Shown here piece by piece: positions 21,407 through 31,144 of a stretch of DNA of 64,000 nt. Position 1 is the first letter of the stretch. Each line of letters starts with the position of its first letter. The notes below the pieces were generated by a model that ran no database searches, was not told where the DNA came from, and saw only the letters and a program-made list of their open reading frames with translations. The translations under genes were made by a program, and so were the position numbers. The DNA comes from Micromonospora polyrhachis. GTDB lineage: Bacteria; Actinomycetota; Actinomycetes; Mycobacteriales; Micromonosporaceae. Where the stretch lies: contig NZ_JACHJW010000001.1 of the NCBI RefSeq assembly GCF_014203835.1, positions 2,317,176 through 2,381,175 of the forward strand, written 5' to 3'.

Positions 21407-24400
21407 CTAAATTTCGTCGACGCTGCTCACGCCTTCGTTCGGGCGCCGGGACAGGTCGATGCCGAGTTCCTCCGCGGCCCGGAAAACCTCGTCGTCGGTC
21501 TCGCGCATCTCCAGGGCTACGCCGTCGCTGGAGAGCACCTCGACGTTGAGGCACAGCGACTGCAGCTCCTTGAGCAGCACCTTGAACGACTCCGGGATGC
21601 CCGGCTCGGGGATGTTCTCGCCCTTGACGATCGCCTCGTAGACCTTGACTCGGCCCAGGACGTCGTCGGACTTGATCGTCAGCAGCTCCTGCAGGGCGTA
21701 CGCGGCGCCGTACGCCTGCATCGCCCAGCACTCCATCTCGCCGAACCGCTGGCCACCGAACTGCGCCTTACCACCCAGCGGCTGCTGCGTGATCATCGAG
21801 TACGGGCCGGTCGACCGCGCGTGGATCTTGTCGTCGACCAGGTGGTTCAGCTTGAGGATGTAGATGTAGCCGACCGCGATCGGGTCGGGCAGCGGCTCGC
21901 CGGAACGTCCGTCGAAGAGCTGCGCCTTGCCGCTCGCGCCGATCAACTGCTTGCCGTCCCGGTTGGGCAGGGTCGACGAGAGCAGCCCGGAGATCTCCGC
22001 CTCCTTGGCACCGTCGAAGACCGGCGTCGCCACGTTGGTGTCCGGCACCGACTCGTCGGCGTCGATCGCGCGCAGGGCCCGCTTCCACTCGGTGTCGTCG
22101 CCCTCGACCTTCCAACCGGTCTTGGCCACCCAACCGAGGTGGGTCTCCAGCACCTGACCGATGTTCATCCGGCTCGGCACACCGAGCGGGTTGAGCACGA
22201 TGTCGACCGGCGTGCCATCCTCCAGGAACGGCATGTCCTCGACCGGCAGGATCTTGGAGATGACACCCTTGTTGCCGTGGCGGCCGGCGAGCTTGTCACC
22301 GTCCTGGATCTTCCGCTTCTGCGCGACGTAGACCCGGACCAGCTCGTTGACGCCCGGCGGCAGCTCGTCGCCGTCCTCCCGGGAGAACGTCCGGACTCCG
22401 ATGACCGTGCCACTCTCACCGTGCGGCACCTTCAGCGAGGTGTCCCGGACCTCCCGCGCCTTCTCACCGAAGATCGCGCGGAGCAGCCGCTCCTCCGGGG
22501 TCAGCTCGGTCTCACCCTTGGGCGTGACCTTGCCGACCAGGATGTCGCCCGGTACGACCTCGGCACCGATCCGGATGATCCCCCGCTCGTCGAGGTCGGC
22601 GAGCATCTCCTCGCTGACGTTCGGGATGTCGCGGGTGATCTCTTCCGGGCCGAGCTTGGTGTCGCGAGCGTCGACCTCATGCTCCTCGATGTGGATCGAG
22701 GTGAGGGCGTCCTGCTGCACGAGGCGCTGCGACAGGATGATCGCGTCCTCGTAGTTGTGGCCCTCCCACGGCATGAACGCCACGAGAAGGTTGCGCCCGA
22801 GCGCCATCTCGCCCTCGTCGGTGCACGGACCGTCGGCGATGACCTGACCGGCCTCGACGCGGTCGCCCTCGAAGACGACCGGCTTCTGGTTGACGCAGGA
22901 GCCGGCGTTGGAGCGGCGGAACTTGTGCAGCAGGTAGGTACGCCGGTGGCCGTCGTCCTGGTGCACCGTCACGTAGTCGGCGCACAGATCCTCGACCACA
23001 CCGCCGACCTCGGCGACGACCACGTCGCCCGCGTCGACCGCGGCCCGGTATTCCATGCCGGTACCGACCAGCGGCGACTCCGCCTTGACCAGCGGCACCG
23101 CCTGACGCTGCATGTTCGCGCCCATCAGAGCCCGGTTGGCGTCGTCGTGCTCAAGGAACGGAATCATGGCGGTCGCGACCGACACCATCTGGCGCGGCGA
23201 GACGTCCATGTAGTCGACCGCCGTGGGGGCCACGAAGTCGACCTCACCGCCCTTCCGGCGAACCAGGACCCGGTCCTCGGCGAAGTGACCATCGCTCTTC
23301 AGCGGGGCGTTGGCCTGCGCCTTGACGAACCGGTCCTCCTCGTCGGCGGTCAGGTAGTCGATCTGGTCGGTGACCCGGCCGTCGACGACCTTCCGGTACG
23401 GCGTCTCGATGAAGCCGAACGGGTTGACCCGCGCGAAGGTGGAGAGCGCGCCGATCAGACCGATGTTCGGGCCTTCCGGCGTCTCGATCGGGCACATCCG
23501 GCCGTAGTGGGACGGGTGCACGTCACGGACCTCGAAGCCGGCCCGCTCCCGGGACAGACCGCCCGGGCCGAGCGCGCTCAACCGGCGCCGGTGGGTCAGA
23601 CCCGCCAACGGGTTGGTCTGGTCCATGAACTGGGACAGCTGGGACGTACCGAAGAACTCCTTGATCGCCGCCACCACGGGGCGGATGTTGATCAGGGTCT
23701 GCGGCGTGATCGCCTCGACGTCCTGGGTGGTCATCCGCTCGCGGACGACCCGCTCCATCCGGGACAGACCGACCCGGACCTGGTTCTGAATCAGCTCGCC
23801 CACGGTACGCAACCGACGGTTACCGAAGTGGTCGATGTCGTCCGCCTCGTAGCCCTCCTCACCGGCGTGTAGCCGGCAGAGGTATTCCACGGTGGCGACG
23901 ATGTCGTCCTCGGTCAGCGTGCCGGTGGTGATCGGGACGCCGACTTCGAGTTTCTTGTTGAACTTGTAACGACCGACCTTGGCGACGTCGTACCGCTTCG
24001 GGTTGAAGAAGAGGTTGTCGAGCAGGGTCTGGGCGTTCTCCCGCGTCGGCGGCTCACCCGGCCGCAGCTTGCGGTAGATGTCGAGCAGCGCCTCGTCCAC
24101 CCCGGCGATGTGGTCCTTCTCCAGGGTGGTCATCATCAGCTCGGACCAGCCGAAGCGCTCGCGGATCTGCTCAGCGGTCCAACCGATGGCCTTGAGCAGT
24201 ACGGTGACTGCCTGACGCCGCTTACGGTCGATACGGACACCGACGGTGTCGCGCTTGTCGATGTCGAACTCCAGCCAGGCACCCCGGCTCGGGATCACCT
24301 TGACGCTGGAGAGGTCGCGGTCGGAGGTCTTGTCCGGCTGCTTGTCGAAGTAGACGCCCGGAGACCGGACGAGCTGGCTTACCACTACGCGCTCGGTGCC

Positions 24401-24847
24401 GTTGATGATGAAGGTGCCCTTGGGCGTCATCATCGGGAAGTCGCCCATGAACACCGTCTGGCTCTTGATCTCACCAGTGGTGTTGTTGGTGAACTCCGCC
24501 GTCACGAACAGCGGGGCGCAGTAGGTCAGGTCCTTCTCCTTACACTCCTCGATCGAGGCCTTGACCTCGTCGAAGCGCGGTGCGGAGAAGGACAGGGACA
24601 TAGTGCCGGAGAAGTCCTCAATGGGACTGATCTCGTCGAGGATCTCCGCGAGACCCGAGCGAGCGTGCGGGTCGTCAGCCGACCGGCCCTGCCAAGCCTC
24701 ATTGCCGACCAGCCAGTCAAACGACTCGTTCTGGATGGCCAAGAGGTTGGGGACCTCGAGGTGTTCGGTGATCCTGCCGAACGAGATTCGGCGGGGAGCG
24801 AAAGCGCTCGACGTACGACTGGTCTTCGCAGGGCGGGAAGCTGCCAA
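21407..24847 (-). CDS. rpoB: RNA polymerase beta subunit
   Basis: Beta (1146 residues from the TTG at 24845-24847). This start has GAAGGA about 7 nt upstream and gives [20 protein letters not shown]; mycobacterial rpoB is known to use TTG too. The frame is open to 24949, but that part is promoter leader. The rifampicin pocket reads [20 protein letters not shown]: relative to E. coli, N518 is T, S522 is A and K527 is R, while D516, H526 and S531 are wild type. The rest is canonical. Confidence 0.97.
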   Translation of the reverse strand: MAASRPAKTSRTSSAFAPRRISFGRITEHLEVPNLLAIQNESFDWLVGNEAWQGRSADDPHARSGLAEILDEISPIEDFSGTMSLSFSAPRFDEVKASIEECKEKDLTYCAPLFVTAEFTNNTTGEIKSQTVFMGDFPMMTPKGTFIINGTERVVVSQLVRSPGVYFDKQPDKTSDRDLSSVKVIPSRGAWLEFDIDKRDTVGVRIDRKRRQAVTVLLKAIGWTAEQIRERFGWSELMMTTLEKDHIAGVDEALLDIYRKLRPGEPPTRENAQTLLDNLFFNPKRYDVAKVGRYKFNKKLEVGVPITTGTLTEDDIVATVEYLCRLHAGEEGYEADDIDHFGNRRLRTVGELIQNQVRVGLSRMERVVRERMTTQDVEAITPQTLINIRPVVAAIKEFFGTSQLSQFMDQTNPLAGLTHRRRLSALGPGGLSRERAGFEVRDVHPSHYGRMCPIETPEGPNIGLIGALSTFARVNPFGFIETPYRKVVDGRVTDQIDYLTADEEDRFVKAQANAPLKSDGHFAEDRVLVRRKGGEVDFVAPTAVDYMDVSPRQMVSVATAMIPFLEHDDANRALMGANMQRQAVPLVKAESPLVGTGMEYRAAVDAGDVVVAEVGGVVEDLCADYVTVHQDDGHRRTYLLHKFRRSNAGSCVNQKPVVFEGDRVEAGQVIADGPCTDEGEMALGRNLLVAFMPWEGHNYEDAIILSQRLVQQDALTSIHIEEHEVDARDTKLGPEEITRDIPNVSEEMLADLDERGIIRIGAEVVPGDILVGKVTPKGETELTPEERLLRAIFGEKAREVRDTSLKVPHGESGTVIGVRTFSREDGDELPPGVNELVRVYVAQKRKIQDGDKLAGRHGNKGVISKILPVEDMPFLEDGTPVDIVLNPLGVPSRMNIGQVLETHLGWVAKTGWKVEGDDTEWKRALRAIDADESVPDTNVATPVFDGAKEAEISGLLSSTLPNRDGKQLIGASGKAQLFDGRSGEPLPDPIAVGYIYILKLNHLVDDKIHARSTGPYSMITQQPLGGKAQFGGQRFGEMECWAMQAYGAAYALQELLTIKSDDVLGRVKVYEAIVKGENIPEPGIPESFKVLLKELQSLCLNVEVLSSDGVALEMRETDDEVFRAAEELGIDLSRRPNEGVSSVDEI

Positions 24848-24972
24848 GATGCGTCCTTCCGAGGACCGGTGCTGCAAAACGGCTGTTACGCGTGCACTCC
24901 AATGGCCCCACTCCAAATGCCAAGAAACGGACATTCCGAGCAGGGGCAAGTCGGAAGGCAGCGCAAACTAGC

Positions 24973-25001
24973 AGTGTAGCCGAGTGGCTAACCGCTGTCC
25001 A
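24973..25001 (-). promoter_or_regulatory. Sigma-70-type promoter of rpoBC
   Basis: On the minus strand TGGACA (24996-25001) and TACACT (24973-24978) are spaced by 17 bp, 5/6 and 4/6 matches to the housekeeping consensus. Transcription would begin near 24966, giving a leader of about 120 nt before the TTG of rpoB. No competing promoter is as good in this gap. Confidence 0.7.
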
Positions 25002-25330
25002 GCCCACCACCGCAGGACGCTGCGGAACGTGCCTCCAGGCACCCCGAAAGGGTGCTCCTGGGGCCGCTCGGAACGCGGCGTTTCCCACTGGGCCGCCTCG
25101 GCTGCGGCGGCGATGTCGCTGCCGTTGTGCATACCCAGGCGTTGGCCGTTGCAAGCGCGGAAGGTCTTGCTGGTCCAGCGTGCCTGTCGGTGAGGGCTCA
25201 CGTCAAGGGCTGGCATTCGAGCGGAGACGTTGCTCCGCCTACGGTTTCCGCCGCCAACGGCCCACCGCAGGCCGCTGGGAAAGTACCAACGCCCTGATCA
25301 TCGAGGGTGTCGGGAAGGCTCCACACAGCA

Positions 25331-25368
25331 ACGCGGGCGGGGATCCGGCGCCGGATCCCCGCCCGCGT
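25331..25368. terminator. rplL terminator/attenuator, perfect 19-bp palindrome
   Basis: acgcgggcggggatccggc at 25331-25349 is followed directly by its exact reverse complement (25350-25368), 19 bp after the rplL stop. The RNA would fold as a very stable hairpin with a minimal loop. Its place before rpoB fits the partial termination known between rplL and rpoB in other bacteria; that role is inferred. Confidence 0.85.
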
Positions 25369-25387
25369 AGACGCGGTGTGCGTCAGG

Positions 25388-25777
25388 TCACTTGAGGGTG
25401 ACCTTGGCGCCCTCGGCCTCGAGCTTGGCCTTGGCCTTGTCGGCGGTCTCCTTGTTGACCTTCTCCAGGACGGCCTTCGGCGCGCCCTCGACAACGTCCT
25501 TGGCCTCCTTCAGGCCCAGGCCGGTCAGCTCGCGCACGACCTTGATGACCTGGATCTTCTTGCCACCATCGGCCTCGAGGACGACGTCGAACTCGTCCTT
25601 CTCCGGCTCGGCCTCGGCAGCAGCGCCGCCGCCACCCGGAGCGGCCATCATCATCGCGGCCGGGGCCGCGGCGGTGACCTCGAAGGTCGTCTCGAACTGC
25701 TTCACGAACTCCGACAGCTCGATCAGCGTCATCTCCTTGAACGCGTCGAGCAGCTCGTCGGTGCTGAGCTTCGCCAT
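25388..25777 (-). CDS. rplL: 50S ribosomal protein L7/L12
   Basis: bL12 stalk protein (129 residues) that recruits translational GTPases. An N-terminal dimerisation domain ([20 protein letters not shown]), an Ala/Met/Gly hinge, and the C-terminal domain [20 protein letters not shown] with [20 protein letters not shown] are clear. It follows rplJ by 60 bp. Confidence 0.98.
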   Translation of the reverse strand: MAKLSTDELLDAFKEMTLIELSEFVKQFETTFEVTAAAPAAMMMAAPGGGGAAAEAEPEKDEFDVVLEADGGKKIQVIKVVRELTGLGLKEAKDVVEGAPKAVLEKVNKETADKAKAKLEAEGAKVTLK

Positions 25778-25837
25778 ATCTGGCGTCCTTTCCTGAATCT
25801 TCTGAAAAAGAATGATCCGGTGGCGCTGAGCCGGCCG

Positions 25838-26383
25838 TCAGGCCTGCTCCGCGCCCTCCTTCTCGCGCTTGTCCTGCAGGGCAGCCGCCAGGCGGGCGGT
25901 CTTGGACAGCGGCGCCTGGAACAGGGCCGCAGCCTTGCCCAGGTTGGCCTTCATCGCGCCAGCCAGCTTGGCCAGCAGCACCTCACGGGACTCGAGGTCG
26001 GCAAGCTTGGTGACCTCTGCCGCGGTGATGGCCTTGCCCTCGAAGACGCCACCCTTGATGACGAGCTTCGGGTTGGCCTTCGCAAACTCGCGCAGGCCCT
26101 TCGCCGCCTCGACGACATCGCCGGAGACGAAGGTCAGCGCGGTAGGACCGGTGAACAGCTCATCGAGGCCGTCGATACCAGCGTCCGCCGCGGCGCGCTT
26201 GGCCAGCGTGTTCTTGGTGACCGCGTAGGTCGTCTCCCGACCCAGCGAACGCCGCAGCTGGGTGAGCTGTGCGACCGTCAGGCCGCGGTACTCGGTCAGC
26301 ACGGTGGCTTCCGAGCTACGAAATTGCTCGGTCAGCTCGGCAACGGCAGTGGCCTTGTCGGCCCGAACCGGCTTGTCCGCCAT
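25838..26383 (-). CDS. rplJ: 50S ribosomal protein L10
   Basis: uL10 (181 residues), the base of the L12 stalk. [20 protein letters not shown] opens it; [20 protein letters not shown] and [20 protein letters not shown] are typical. The C-terminal tail that binds L12 dimers is Ala/Lys rich. GGAGGG box before the ATG. A 459-bp leader lies upstream. Confidence 0.98.
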   Translation of the reverse strand: MADKPVRADKATAVAELTEQFRSSEATVLTEYRGLTVAQLTQLRRSLGRETTYAVTKNTLAKRAAADAGIDGLDELFTGPTALTFVSGDVVEAAKGLREFAKANPKLVIKGGVFEGKAITAAEVTKLADLESREVLLAKLAGAMKANLGKAAALFQAPLSKTARLAAALQDKREKEGAEQA

Positions 26384-26641
26384 GTCCCTCCTCTCTCAAT
26401 ACTCCGGGCTGGTTACCGTCGGAGTCGGTAGTGAAGGAACCGGCACAACGAGAAACGCCCCGGCGCAGGGCGCACGGGGCGAACATGATCATAAATAAAT
26501 GACCGGGTACGCTGACCGTTCCCCCTGCGCGGGCCGCCCGTCGAAACGGGACCTTCGCCCGTGCCGAAGCACGGTGACCAGCGGTCTTTGGTGGTTACGA
26601 TGCTCGCCCAGCCAAAAAGGCCGGACGCAAGGAAGAGACTA
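26384..26641 (-). promoter_or_regulatory. rplJ leader: promoter, hairpins and attenuator-like stem
   Basis: A candidate promoter TTGGTG (26660-26665), 18 bp, TAGTCT (26636-26641) would give a leader of about 245 nt. The leader folds locally into two stems with TTCG loops (near 26538-26551 and 26559-26574) and, closer to rplJ, a GC stem CGCCCC/GGGGCG (26456-26461, 26476-26481) followed by TTTCTC. This fits an L10-leader that L10-L12 binds to control rplJL; the assignment is by position and folding only. Confidence 0.5.
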
Positions 26642-26789
26642 CGCGACGCCGAGCGCAACCACCAAATCGGTAGCGATCGGCCTCACCACCTCGCCACATT
26701 GCCCTCGGTGTGCGAGAAGTCCGAACCCGTCGCGCCCGGCGGCAGGGAAAACGATTCGGGGCACCCCCACGCAGCAAGGGAAACGATTC

Positions 26790-26820
26790 GGGGCACCCCG
26801 CCGCTTCGGCGAGGTGCCCC
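26790..26820 (-). terminator. rplA terminator with a duplicated left part
   Basis: GGGGCACC/GGTGCCCC stem with an inner CGCCG/CGGCG stem, 22 bp after the rplA stop. A second copy of about 21 bp of it and its flank (ggaaacgattcggggcacccc-like; 26747-26768 and 26778-26799) lies beside it, a tandem duplication of period about 31. The remaining leader to 26641 shows nothing else clear. Confidence 0.65.
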
Positions 26821-26842
26821 GGAAACCGGATCAGGTGGCTAC

Positions 26843-27559
26843 TCAGGCCTCGGCCTGGCCCTCCCGCAGGTTCTTCACCAGGTTGGGGTCGACCGGCACA
26901 CCCGGGCCCATCGTCGTGGTGAGGGTGACCTTCTTGAGGTACTTGCCCTTGGCCGCCGACGGCTTGACCCGCAGCACCTCTTCCAGCACTGCAGCGTAGT
27001 TGTCGACCAACTGGGTCTCCGAGAAGGAAGCCTTGCCGATGATCAGGTGCAGGTTGGAGTGCTTGTCCACCCGGAAGGTGATCTTTCCGCCCTTGATGTC
27101 GGAGACCGCCTTGGTGACGTCCATGGTCACCGTGCCGGTCTTCGGGTTCGGCATGAGACCGCGCGGGCCCAGGATCCGCGCGATCCGGCCAATCTTGGCC
27201 ATCTGGTCGGGCGTGGCGATCGCCGCGTCAAAGTCGAGCCAGCCCTCCTGAATGCGGGCGACCAGCTCGTCGGTGCCGACGGCGTCCGCACCGGCAGCGG
27301 TGGCCTCCTCGGCCTTCGCGCCGGCCGCGAAGACGATCACGCGGGCGGTCTTACCGGTGCCGTGCGGCAGGTTGACCGTGCCACGGACCATCTGGTCCGC
27401 CTTACGTGGGTCGACGCCGAGGCGCATTGCGACCTCGACCGTGGCGTCGAACTTGGCGGTGGTGGTCTCCTTGGCGAGCTTGACCGCCTCGGCGGGGGTG
27501 TAGAGCTTGGACCGGTCGATGACCTCGACGGCCTTGCGGTAGTTCTTGCCGCGCTGCAT
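26843..27559 (-). CDS. rplA: 50S ribosomal protein L1
   Basis: uL1 (238 residues), L1 stalk protein and, in other bacteria, repressor of its own operon. [20 protein letters not shown] opens it; the RNA-binding signature [20 protein letters not shown] is intact. It follows rplK by 82 bp. Confidence 0.98.
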   Translation of the reverse strand: MQRGKNYRKAVEVIDRSKLYTPAEAVKLAKETTTAKFDATVEVAMRLGVDPRKADQMVRGTVNLPHGTGKTARVIVFAAGAKAEEATAAGADAVGTDELVARIQEGWLDFDAAIATPDQMAKIGRIARILGPRGLMPNPKTGTVTMDVTKAVSDIKGGKITFRVDKHSNLHLIIGKASFSETQLVDNYAAVLEEVLRVKPSAAKGKYLKKVTLTTTMGPGVPVDPNLVKNLREGQAEA

Positions 27560-27641
27560 ATCTGGCTACTCCTGTGGTTTCTGGCGGGCCGCCTGGCGGC
27601 GTACCCTCCCACGATTTTGATCTTGGTCGTGCTCGGGGACG

Positions 27642-28076
27642 TTATTCCTTGACCGTGATGCCCATCGACCGGGCGGTGCCGGCGATGATCTTCTCGGCCT
27701 GCTCCACGTCGTTGGCGTTGAGGTCAGCCATCTTCTTCTCGGCGATCTCGCGCAACTGGGCGCGGGTCACCGAGCCGACCTTCTCGGCCTGCGGCACGCC
27801 GGAGCCCTTCTGCACGCCAGCAGCCTTGATCAGCAGCCGAGCGGCCGGCGGGGTCTTCAGCACGAAGGTGAAGGTCCGGTCCTCGTACACGCTGATCTCA
27901 GCGGGGACGATGTCACCACGCTGCGACTCGGTCTGCGCGTTGTACGACTTGCAGAACTCCATGATGTTCACGCCGTGCTGACCGAGCGCGGGACCGACCG
28001 GCGGGGCCGGAGTGGCCTGACCGGCCGGCAACTGAAGCGTGAACGTCTTGACGAGCTTCTTCTTCTTGGGAGGCAT
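27642..28076 (-). CDS. rplK: 50S ribosomal protein L11
   Basis: uL11 (144 residues), in the GTPase-associated centre and needed for thiostrepton action and stringent response. Starts [20 protein letters not shown] at the ATG 28074-28076, with AGGAAG upstream; the longer frame to 28130 is rejected. The proline-rich switch [20 protein letters not shown] and the C-terminal rRNA-binding domain are normal. Confidence 0.97.
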   Translation of the reverse strand: MPPKKKKLVKTFTLQLPAGQATPAPPVGPALGQHGVNIMEFCKSYNAQTESQRGDIVPAEISVYEDRTFTFVLKTPPAARLLIKAAGVQKGSGVPQAEKVGSVTRAQLREIAEKKMADLNANDVEQAEKIIAGTARSMGITVKE

Positions 28077-28212
28077 GTCTCTTCCTGGGCTTGAACTGGT
28101 GAATGAGCACCTGACTCGCTCGCAGGGCACGCACGGTCAGCGCGACCCACCGGGCGACGTTCTAGGCTAGCGCAGGCCAGCCCCGGCGAATGCGCCGAGG
28201 TCTCCGCCAAGC

Positions 28213-28257
28213 GCTCCGGTGATCAGATCCGGCCAGTGCTCCGGTGGTCAGATCCGG
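28213..28257. repeat. Tandem duplication over the nusG stop codon
   Basis: gctccggtgatcagatccgg (28213-28232) and gctccggtggtcagatccgg (28238-28257), one mismatch in 20, period 25. The nusG stop (28248-28250) lies inside the second copy. Confidence 0.8.
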
Positions 28258-28967
28258 GCAACCTGGTTGAAGTTCAGCTCAACCGGCGTCTCCCGACCAA
28301 AGATCGACACCAGCACCTTCAGCTTCTGCTGGTCGGCGTTGATCTCGCTGATCGTGGCGGGCAGCGAGGCGAAGGCACCATCGGTGACCGTGACCGAGTC
28401 GCCGACCTCGAAGTCGAGAACCTTGATCTCCGGCTTCGCCTTCTTCTGTTCAGCGGTCTCCACCGCCGGGGCCAGCCACTTGAGAACCTCGTCCAGCGAC
28501 AGCGGCGCCGGGCGGTCCGCCCGGTCGGTGGCACCGACGAACCCGGTGACGCCCGGCGTGTTACGCACGCAGGAGTAGGACTCCGGCGTCAGCTCCATCC
28601 GGACCAGGATGTAGCCCGGGAAGACCTTCGCCTGCACCTGGGAGCGCTTGCCGTTCTTGACCTCGACCTCTTCCCGGGTCGGCACCTCGACCTGGTAGAT
28701 GAACTCTTCCATGTCGAGGCTGGTGATCCGAGTCTCAAGGTTGGTCTTCACCTTGTTCTCGTAACCGGCGTACGAGTGCACCACGAACCAGTCACCCGGC
28801 GCGTAGCGCAGCTTCTGGCGCAGCTCGGCGACCGGGTCGAAGGTCTCGTCCGGCTCAGCGGTTGCGGCATCCGGTTCGCTGGCGGCCTCGACCGACTCGT
28901 CACTCGCCGCCGTCGCCACCGCGGACTGCTCGTCCGCGTGTTCGGCGGTCTCGTCGTACTCAGGCAC
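28248..28967 (-). CDS. nusG: Transcription termination/antitermination protein NusG
   Basis: NusG (239 residues). An acidic Ala/Glu-rich N-terminal extension of about 55 residues, common in actinobacteria, precedes the NGN domain ([20 protein letters not shown], then [13 protein letters not shown]) and the C-terminal KOW domain ([20 protein letters not shown], ending near residue 239). GTG start. Operon with secE (38-bp gap). The 3' end is duplicated in tandem over the stop codon. Confidence 0.97.
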   Translation of the reverse strand: MPEYDETAEHADEQSAVATAASDESVEAASEPDAATAEPDETFDPVAELRQKLRYAPGDWFVVHSYAGYENKVKTNLETRITSLDMEEFIYQVEVPTREEVEVKNGKRSQVQAKVFPGYILVRMELTPESYSCVRNTPGVTGFVGATDRADRPAPLSLDEVLKWLAPAVETAEQKKAKPEIKVLDFEVGDSVTVTDGAFASLPATISEINADQQKLKVLVSIFGRETPVELNFNQVARI

Positions 28968-29005
28968 GCTCGCTCACTTCCGTCACTATCAGCTGGGTCA
29001 GCTCG

Positions 29006-29410
29006 TCAGCCGAAGACCCACAGCACACCCTTCGCGAATGCGAAGTCCAGTCCAGCCACGATCGCCAGCATCACGGCGACGAAGGTGACCACCACAGCGG
29101 TGTAGGTCAGCAATTCCTTGCGGGTCGGCCAAATGACCTTACGCAGCTCGCCCACTACCTCGCGGACGAACCGCCCCATCCGACCGAAGATTCCGACTCG
29201 GTCGGTCTCCGACTTGGCCTTGGACCGACTGTCGGCCGAATCGGCCTTGGTACGGGAACGGGTGGCGGTACCGCCGCGCGAAACCGGCTCCTTGGCGTCC
29301 TCTTCGATGGCGTCGTCGTCGATGGCGTCGTCGTCGATGGCGTCATCGATCGCCTCGTCGTCAAGGCGGTCGTCCGCGGCGTCCTCGCCGCGCCGGTTGC
29401 TCTCGGCCAC
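29006..29410 (-). CDS. secE: Preprotein translocase subunit SecE
   Basis: SecE (134 residues from the GTG 29408-29410, which has GGAGG 5 nt upstream; the frame is open to 29440). A long acidic N-terminal tail carries the repeat AIDDDAIDDDAI, encoded by 15-bp tandem units. The conserved SecE part is at the C-terminus: FVREVVGELRKVIWPTRKEL and one membrane helix (TAVVVTFVAVMLAIVAGLDF). It lies between tRNA-Trp and nusG. Confidence 0.95.
   Translation of the reverse strand: MAESNRRGEDAADDRLDDEAIDDAIDDDAIDDDAIEEDAKEPVSRGGTATRSRTKADSADSRSKAKSETDRVGIFGRMGRFVREVVGELRKVIWPTRKELLTYTAVVVTFVAVMLAIVAGLDFAFAKGVLWVFG
29306..29350. repeat. 15-bp tandem repeats inside secE
   Basis: gatggcgtcgtcgtc twice exactly (29306-29320, 29321-29335), then gatggcgtcatcgat (29336-29350). 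In frame; it lengthens the acidic tail of SecE by whole pentapeptides. Confidence 0.85.
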
Positions 29411-29530
29411 TTCGCCCTCCGTCGCCGGTGGTTGATGCACGCATCGGTGGACGCGCGCGCTGCGCTGGTCTCACCATCCCGGAACGGGCCGGCCGAACTC
29501 CGACCCTCGGGACCGGTCAGGCCTAAGGCG

Positions 29531-29603
<73 letters not shown>

Positions 29604-29668
29604 GTGCGGAGAGCCGACCACTGCATCACGCGACGCGTGAGCAGGGGTCAGTTGCCCCACGGCGGACC

Positions 29669-29698
29669 AGTGTACGGGTAGAGGCACTACTTTCCCAA
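29669..29698 (-). promoter_or_regulatory. Candidate promoter for tRNA-Trp (and secE-nusG)
   Basis: TTGGGA (29693-29698), 18-bp spacer, TACACT (29669-29674) on the minus strand, about 60 bp before the tRNA. A small palindrome cacgcg/cgcgtg lies between promoter and tRNA. Confidence 0.55.
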
Positions 29699-29789
29699 CC
29701 GGTACGGCCACCGCGCGTCCGTAACGACCTTCGACGTGCTTCCGGCCTCACCCGTCACAGCGGTCACCGGGCCCGAGCCGGCCCGTTCC

Positions 29790-30182
29790 TCACACCGGTT
29801 GCCGGATCGTCGCCCGCGCCTGCGCCAGCACCTTCTCGCCACCGCAGGTCGCGGTGAGGTCGAGCTGGACCAGGCCCTCCCCGGTCGTTGAGCGGACCGT
29901 CGCCCGCACCTCGATCTCGGCACCCTGGTCGTCGTCCGGCACGACCACCGGACGGGTGAACCGGACGCCGTACTCGACGACCGCGTCCGGGGCACCGGCC
30001 CACTCGGTAACCGCCCTGCCCACCAGCGCCATGGTGAACATGCCGTGTGCGATCACGCCAGGCAGGCCGACGCGCGTGGCGGTCCGGTCGCTCCAGTGGA
30101 TCGGGTTGAAGTCGCCCGAGGCGCCCGCGTAGCGGACCAGGTCGGCCCGGGTGACCCGGAACGTCTTGACCGGCAGTTCCAT
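29790..30182 (-). CDS. hadB: (3R)-hydroxyacyl-ACP dehydratase subunit, MaoC hot-dog (HadB-like)
   Basis: 130 residues, start ATG 30180-30182 with GGAGGAG upstream. A single hot-dog fold with the MaoC catalytic pattern DFNPIH (D24 and H29). In mycobacteria HadB pairs with HadA as the fatty acid synthase II dehydratase; here the partner gene is directly upstream with a 2-bp gap. The actual acyl substrates in this organism are unknown, since it is not expected to make mycolic acids. Confidence 0.9.
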   Translation of the reverse strand: MELPVKTFRVTRADLVRYAGASGDFNPIHWSDRTATRVGLPGVIAHGMFTMALVGRAVTEWAGAPDAVVEYGVRFTRPVVVPDDDQGAEIEVRATVRSTTGEGLVQLDLTATCGGEKVLAQARATIRQPV

Positions 30183-30184
30183 GG

Positions 30185-30631
30185 TCACTCCTCCCCGCGT
30201 ACGACGAGCTTGGACCAAGCGGTGACCACCGGCTCGCCGGCGACCGTCGCGACCTCGGTCCGGGTGGTCAGGAAGCCGTGGCCACCGCGTGAGGTGATGT
30301 CCTCCACCGTGTTGACACAGACCAGTTCGTCGCCGGCCACGACCGGGCGGGTGTAGGCGAACCGCTGATCACCGTGTACCACCCGGCTGTAGTCCAGGCC
30401 GAGCGCTGGATCATCGATGATCTGCTGGCTGGCGGCCATGGTCAGCACGACGGGAAACGTGGGCGGGGCCACCACGTCGCGGTGCCCTAACGCCTGGGCG
30501 GCCGTCGGATCGTGGTGGGCGGGATCGGTAGCACCGATCGCGGTGGCGAACTCGCGGATCTTTTCCCGCCCCACCTGATAGGGGGCGGTCGGCGGATAGC
30601 TCCGGCCGATGAAGGACGGGTCCAAGGGCAT
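30185..30631 (-). CDS. hadA: (3R)-hydroxyacyl-ACP dehydratase subunit, FAS1-like N-domain (HadA-like)
   Basis: 148 residues, MaoC_dehydrat_N/UPF0336 type. It opens MPLDPSFIGRSYPPTAPYQV and contains GATDPAHHDPTAAQALGHRD, VVAPPTFPVVLTM and the hot-dog helix region. It lacks the D-x4-H pair of its partner, so it probably stabilises the heterodimer. Order rpmG-hadA-hadB-tRNA-Trp matches mycobacteria (minus hadC). Confidence 0.9.
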   Translation of the reverse strand: MPLDPSFIGRSYPPTAPYQVGREKIREFATAIGATDPAHHDPTAAQALGHRDVVAPPTFPVVLTMAASQQIIDDPALGLDYSRVVHGDQRFAYTRPVVAGDELVCVNTVEDITSRGGHGFLTTRTEVATVAGEPVVTAWSKLVVRGEE

Positions 30632-30653
30632 GTCGCGAACCTACACGCAACGC

Positions 30654-30705
30654 AAGATCGCCGATTCGGTGGTGGACGTGGTGTCCGTACCGAATCGGCG
30701 ATCTT
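30654..30705. terminator. 17-bp hairpin between rpmG and hadA
   Basis: aagatcgccgattcggt (30654-30670) and its exact complement (30689-30705), loop of 18 nt with an inner ggac/gtcc stem. It lies 41 bp after the rpmG stop and 22 bp before the hadA start, so it may terminate or attenuate between the two. Confidence 0.7.
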
Positions 30706-30746
30706 TGCAGTTCGGGAGCCTGCCCCGGCTGTGCTGCCGGCTGAGA

Positions 30747-30914
30747 TCAGCGGGTCTCGCGGTGCAGGGTGTGCTTGCCATCCCGGGGGCAGAACTTCTT
30801 CAGCTCAATGCGGTCCGGGTCGTTCCGGCGGTTCTTACGCGTGATGTAGTTGCGCTCCTTGCACTCCACACACGCCAAAGTGATCTTTGGACGGACATCG
30901 GTCGCCTTGGCCAC
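30747..30914 (-). CDS. rpmG: 50S ribosomal protein L33
   Basis: bL33 (55 residues, GTG start): [20 protein letters not shown], then [20 protein letters not shown] and the end [15 protein letters not shown]. Zinc-type L33 has two CxxC pairs; here CVEC is present but the second pair is CPRD, so one of four cysteines is an aspartate. It may bind zinc poorly or not at all. Gene position after tRNA-Thr/tRNA-Met is the mycobacterial one. Confidence 0.95.
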   Translation of the reverse strand: MAKATDVRPKITLACVECKERNYITRKNRRNDPDRIELKKFCPRDGKHTLHRETR

Positions 30915-31044
30915 GGCGGAGGGCCTTCCTCGCTAACGGATCAGCTACAACGCATCAGCGTAGACGCTAGTCACACGGACACGCAAAGTGGGCGTCTTGC
31001 GACGCCCGTCACTCCAGCCCCGGGATCTGCCCGGCGGTCGAGAG

Positions 31045-31117
31045 TAGCGGTGGCCGGACTTGAACCGGCGACACAACGATTATGAGCCGTTTGCTCTGCC
31101 ATCTGAGCTACACCGCC
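31045..31117 (-). tRNA. metT: tRNA-Met (CAT)
   Basis: Acceptor GGCGGTG/CACCGCT (first pair G-U), D arm GCTC/GAGC, anticodon loop CTCATAA (CAT), T arm GTTCAAGT, discriminator A. The D and T arms are of the elongator type, not initiator. No CCA encoded. Confidence 0.95.
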
Positions 31118-31144
31118 GCAGGTGGGGTCCAGCTGAACCCGCAG

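Larger units (their letters stand above)
24848..25387 (-). other. rplL-rpoB intergenic region
   Basis: 540 bp without a gene. From rplL it holds the perfect palindrome terminator (25331-25368), then about 270 bp with only a small stem (gcaccc/gggtgc, 25039-25055), then the rpoB promoter and leader. Open frames across it have no ribosome-binding site or family similarity. Confidence 0.6.
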
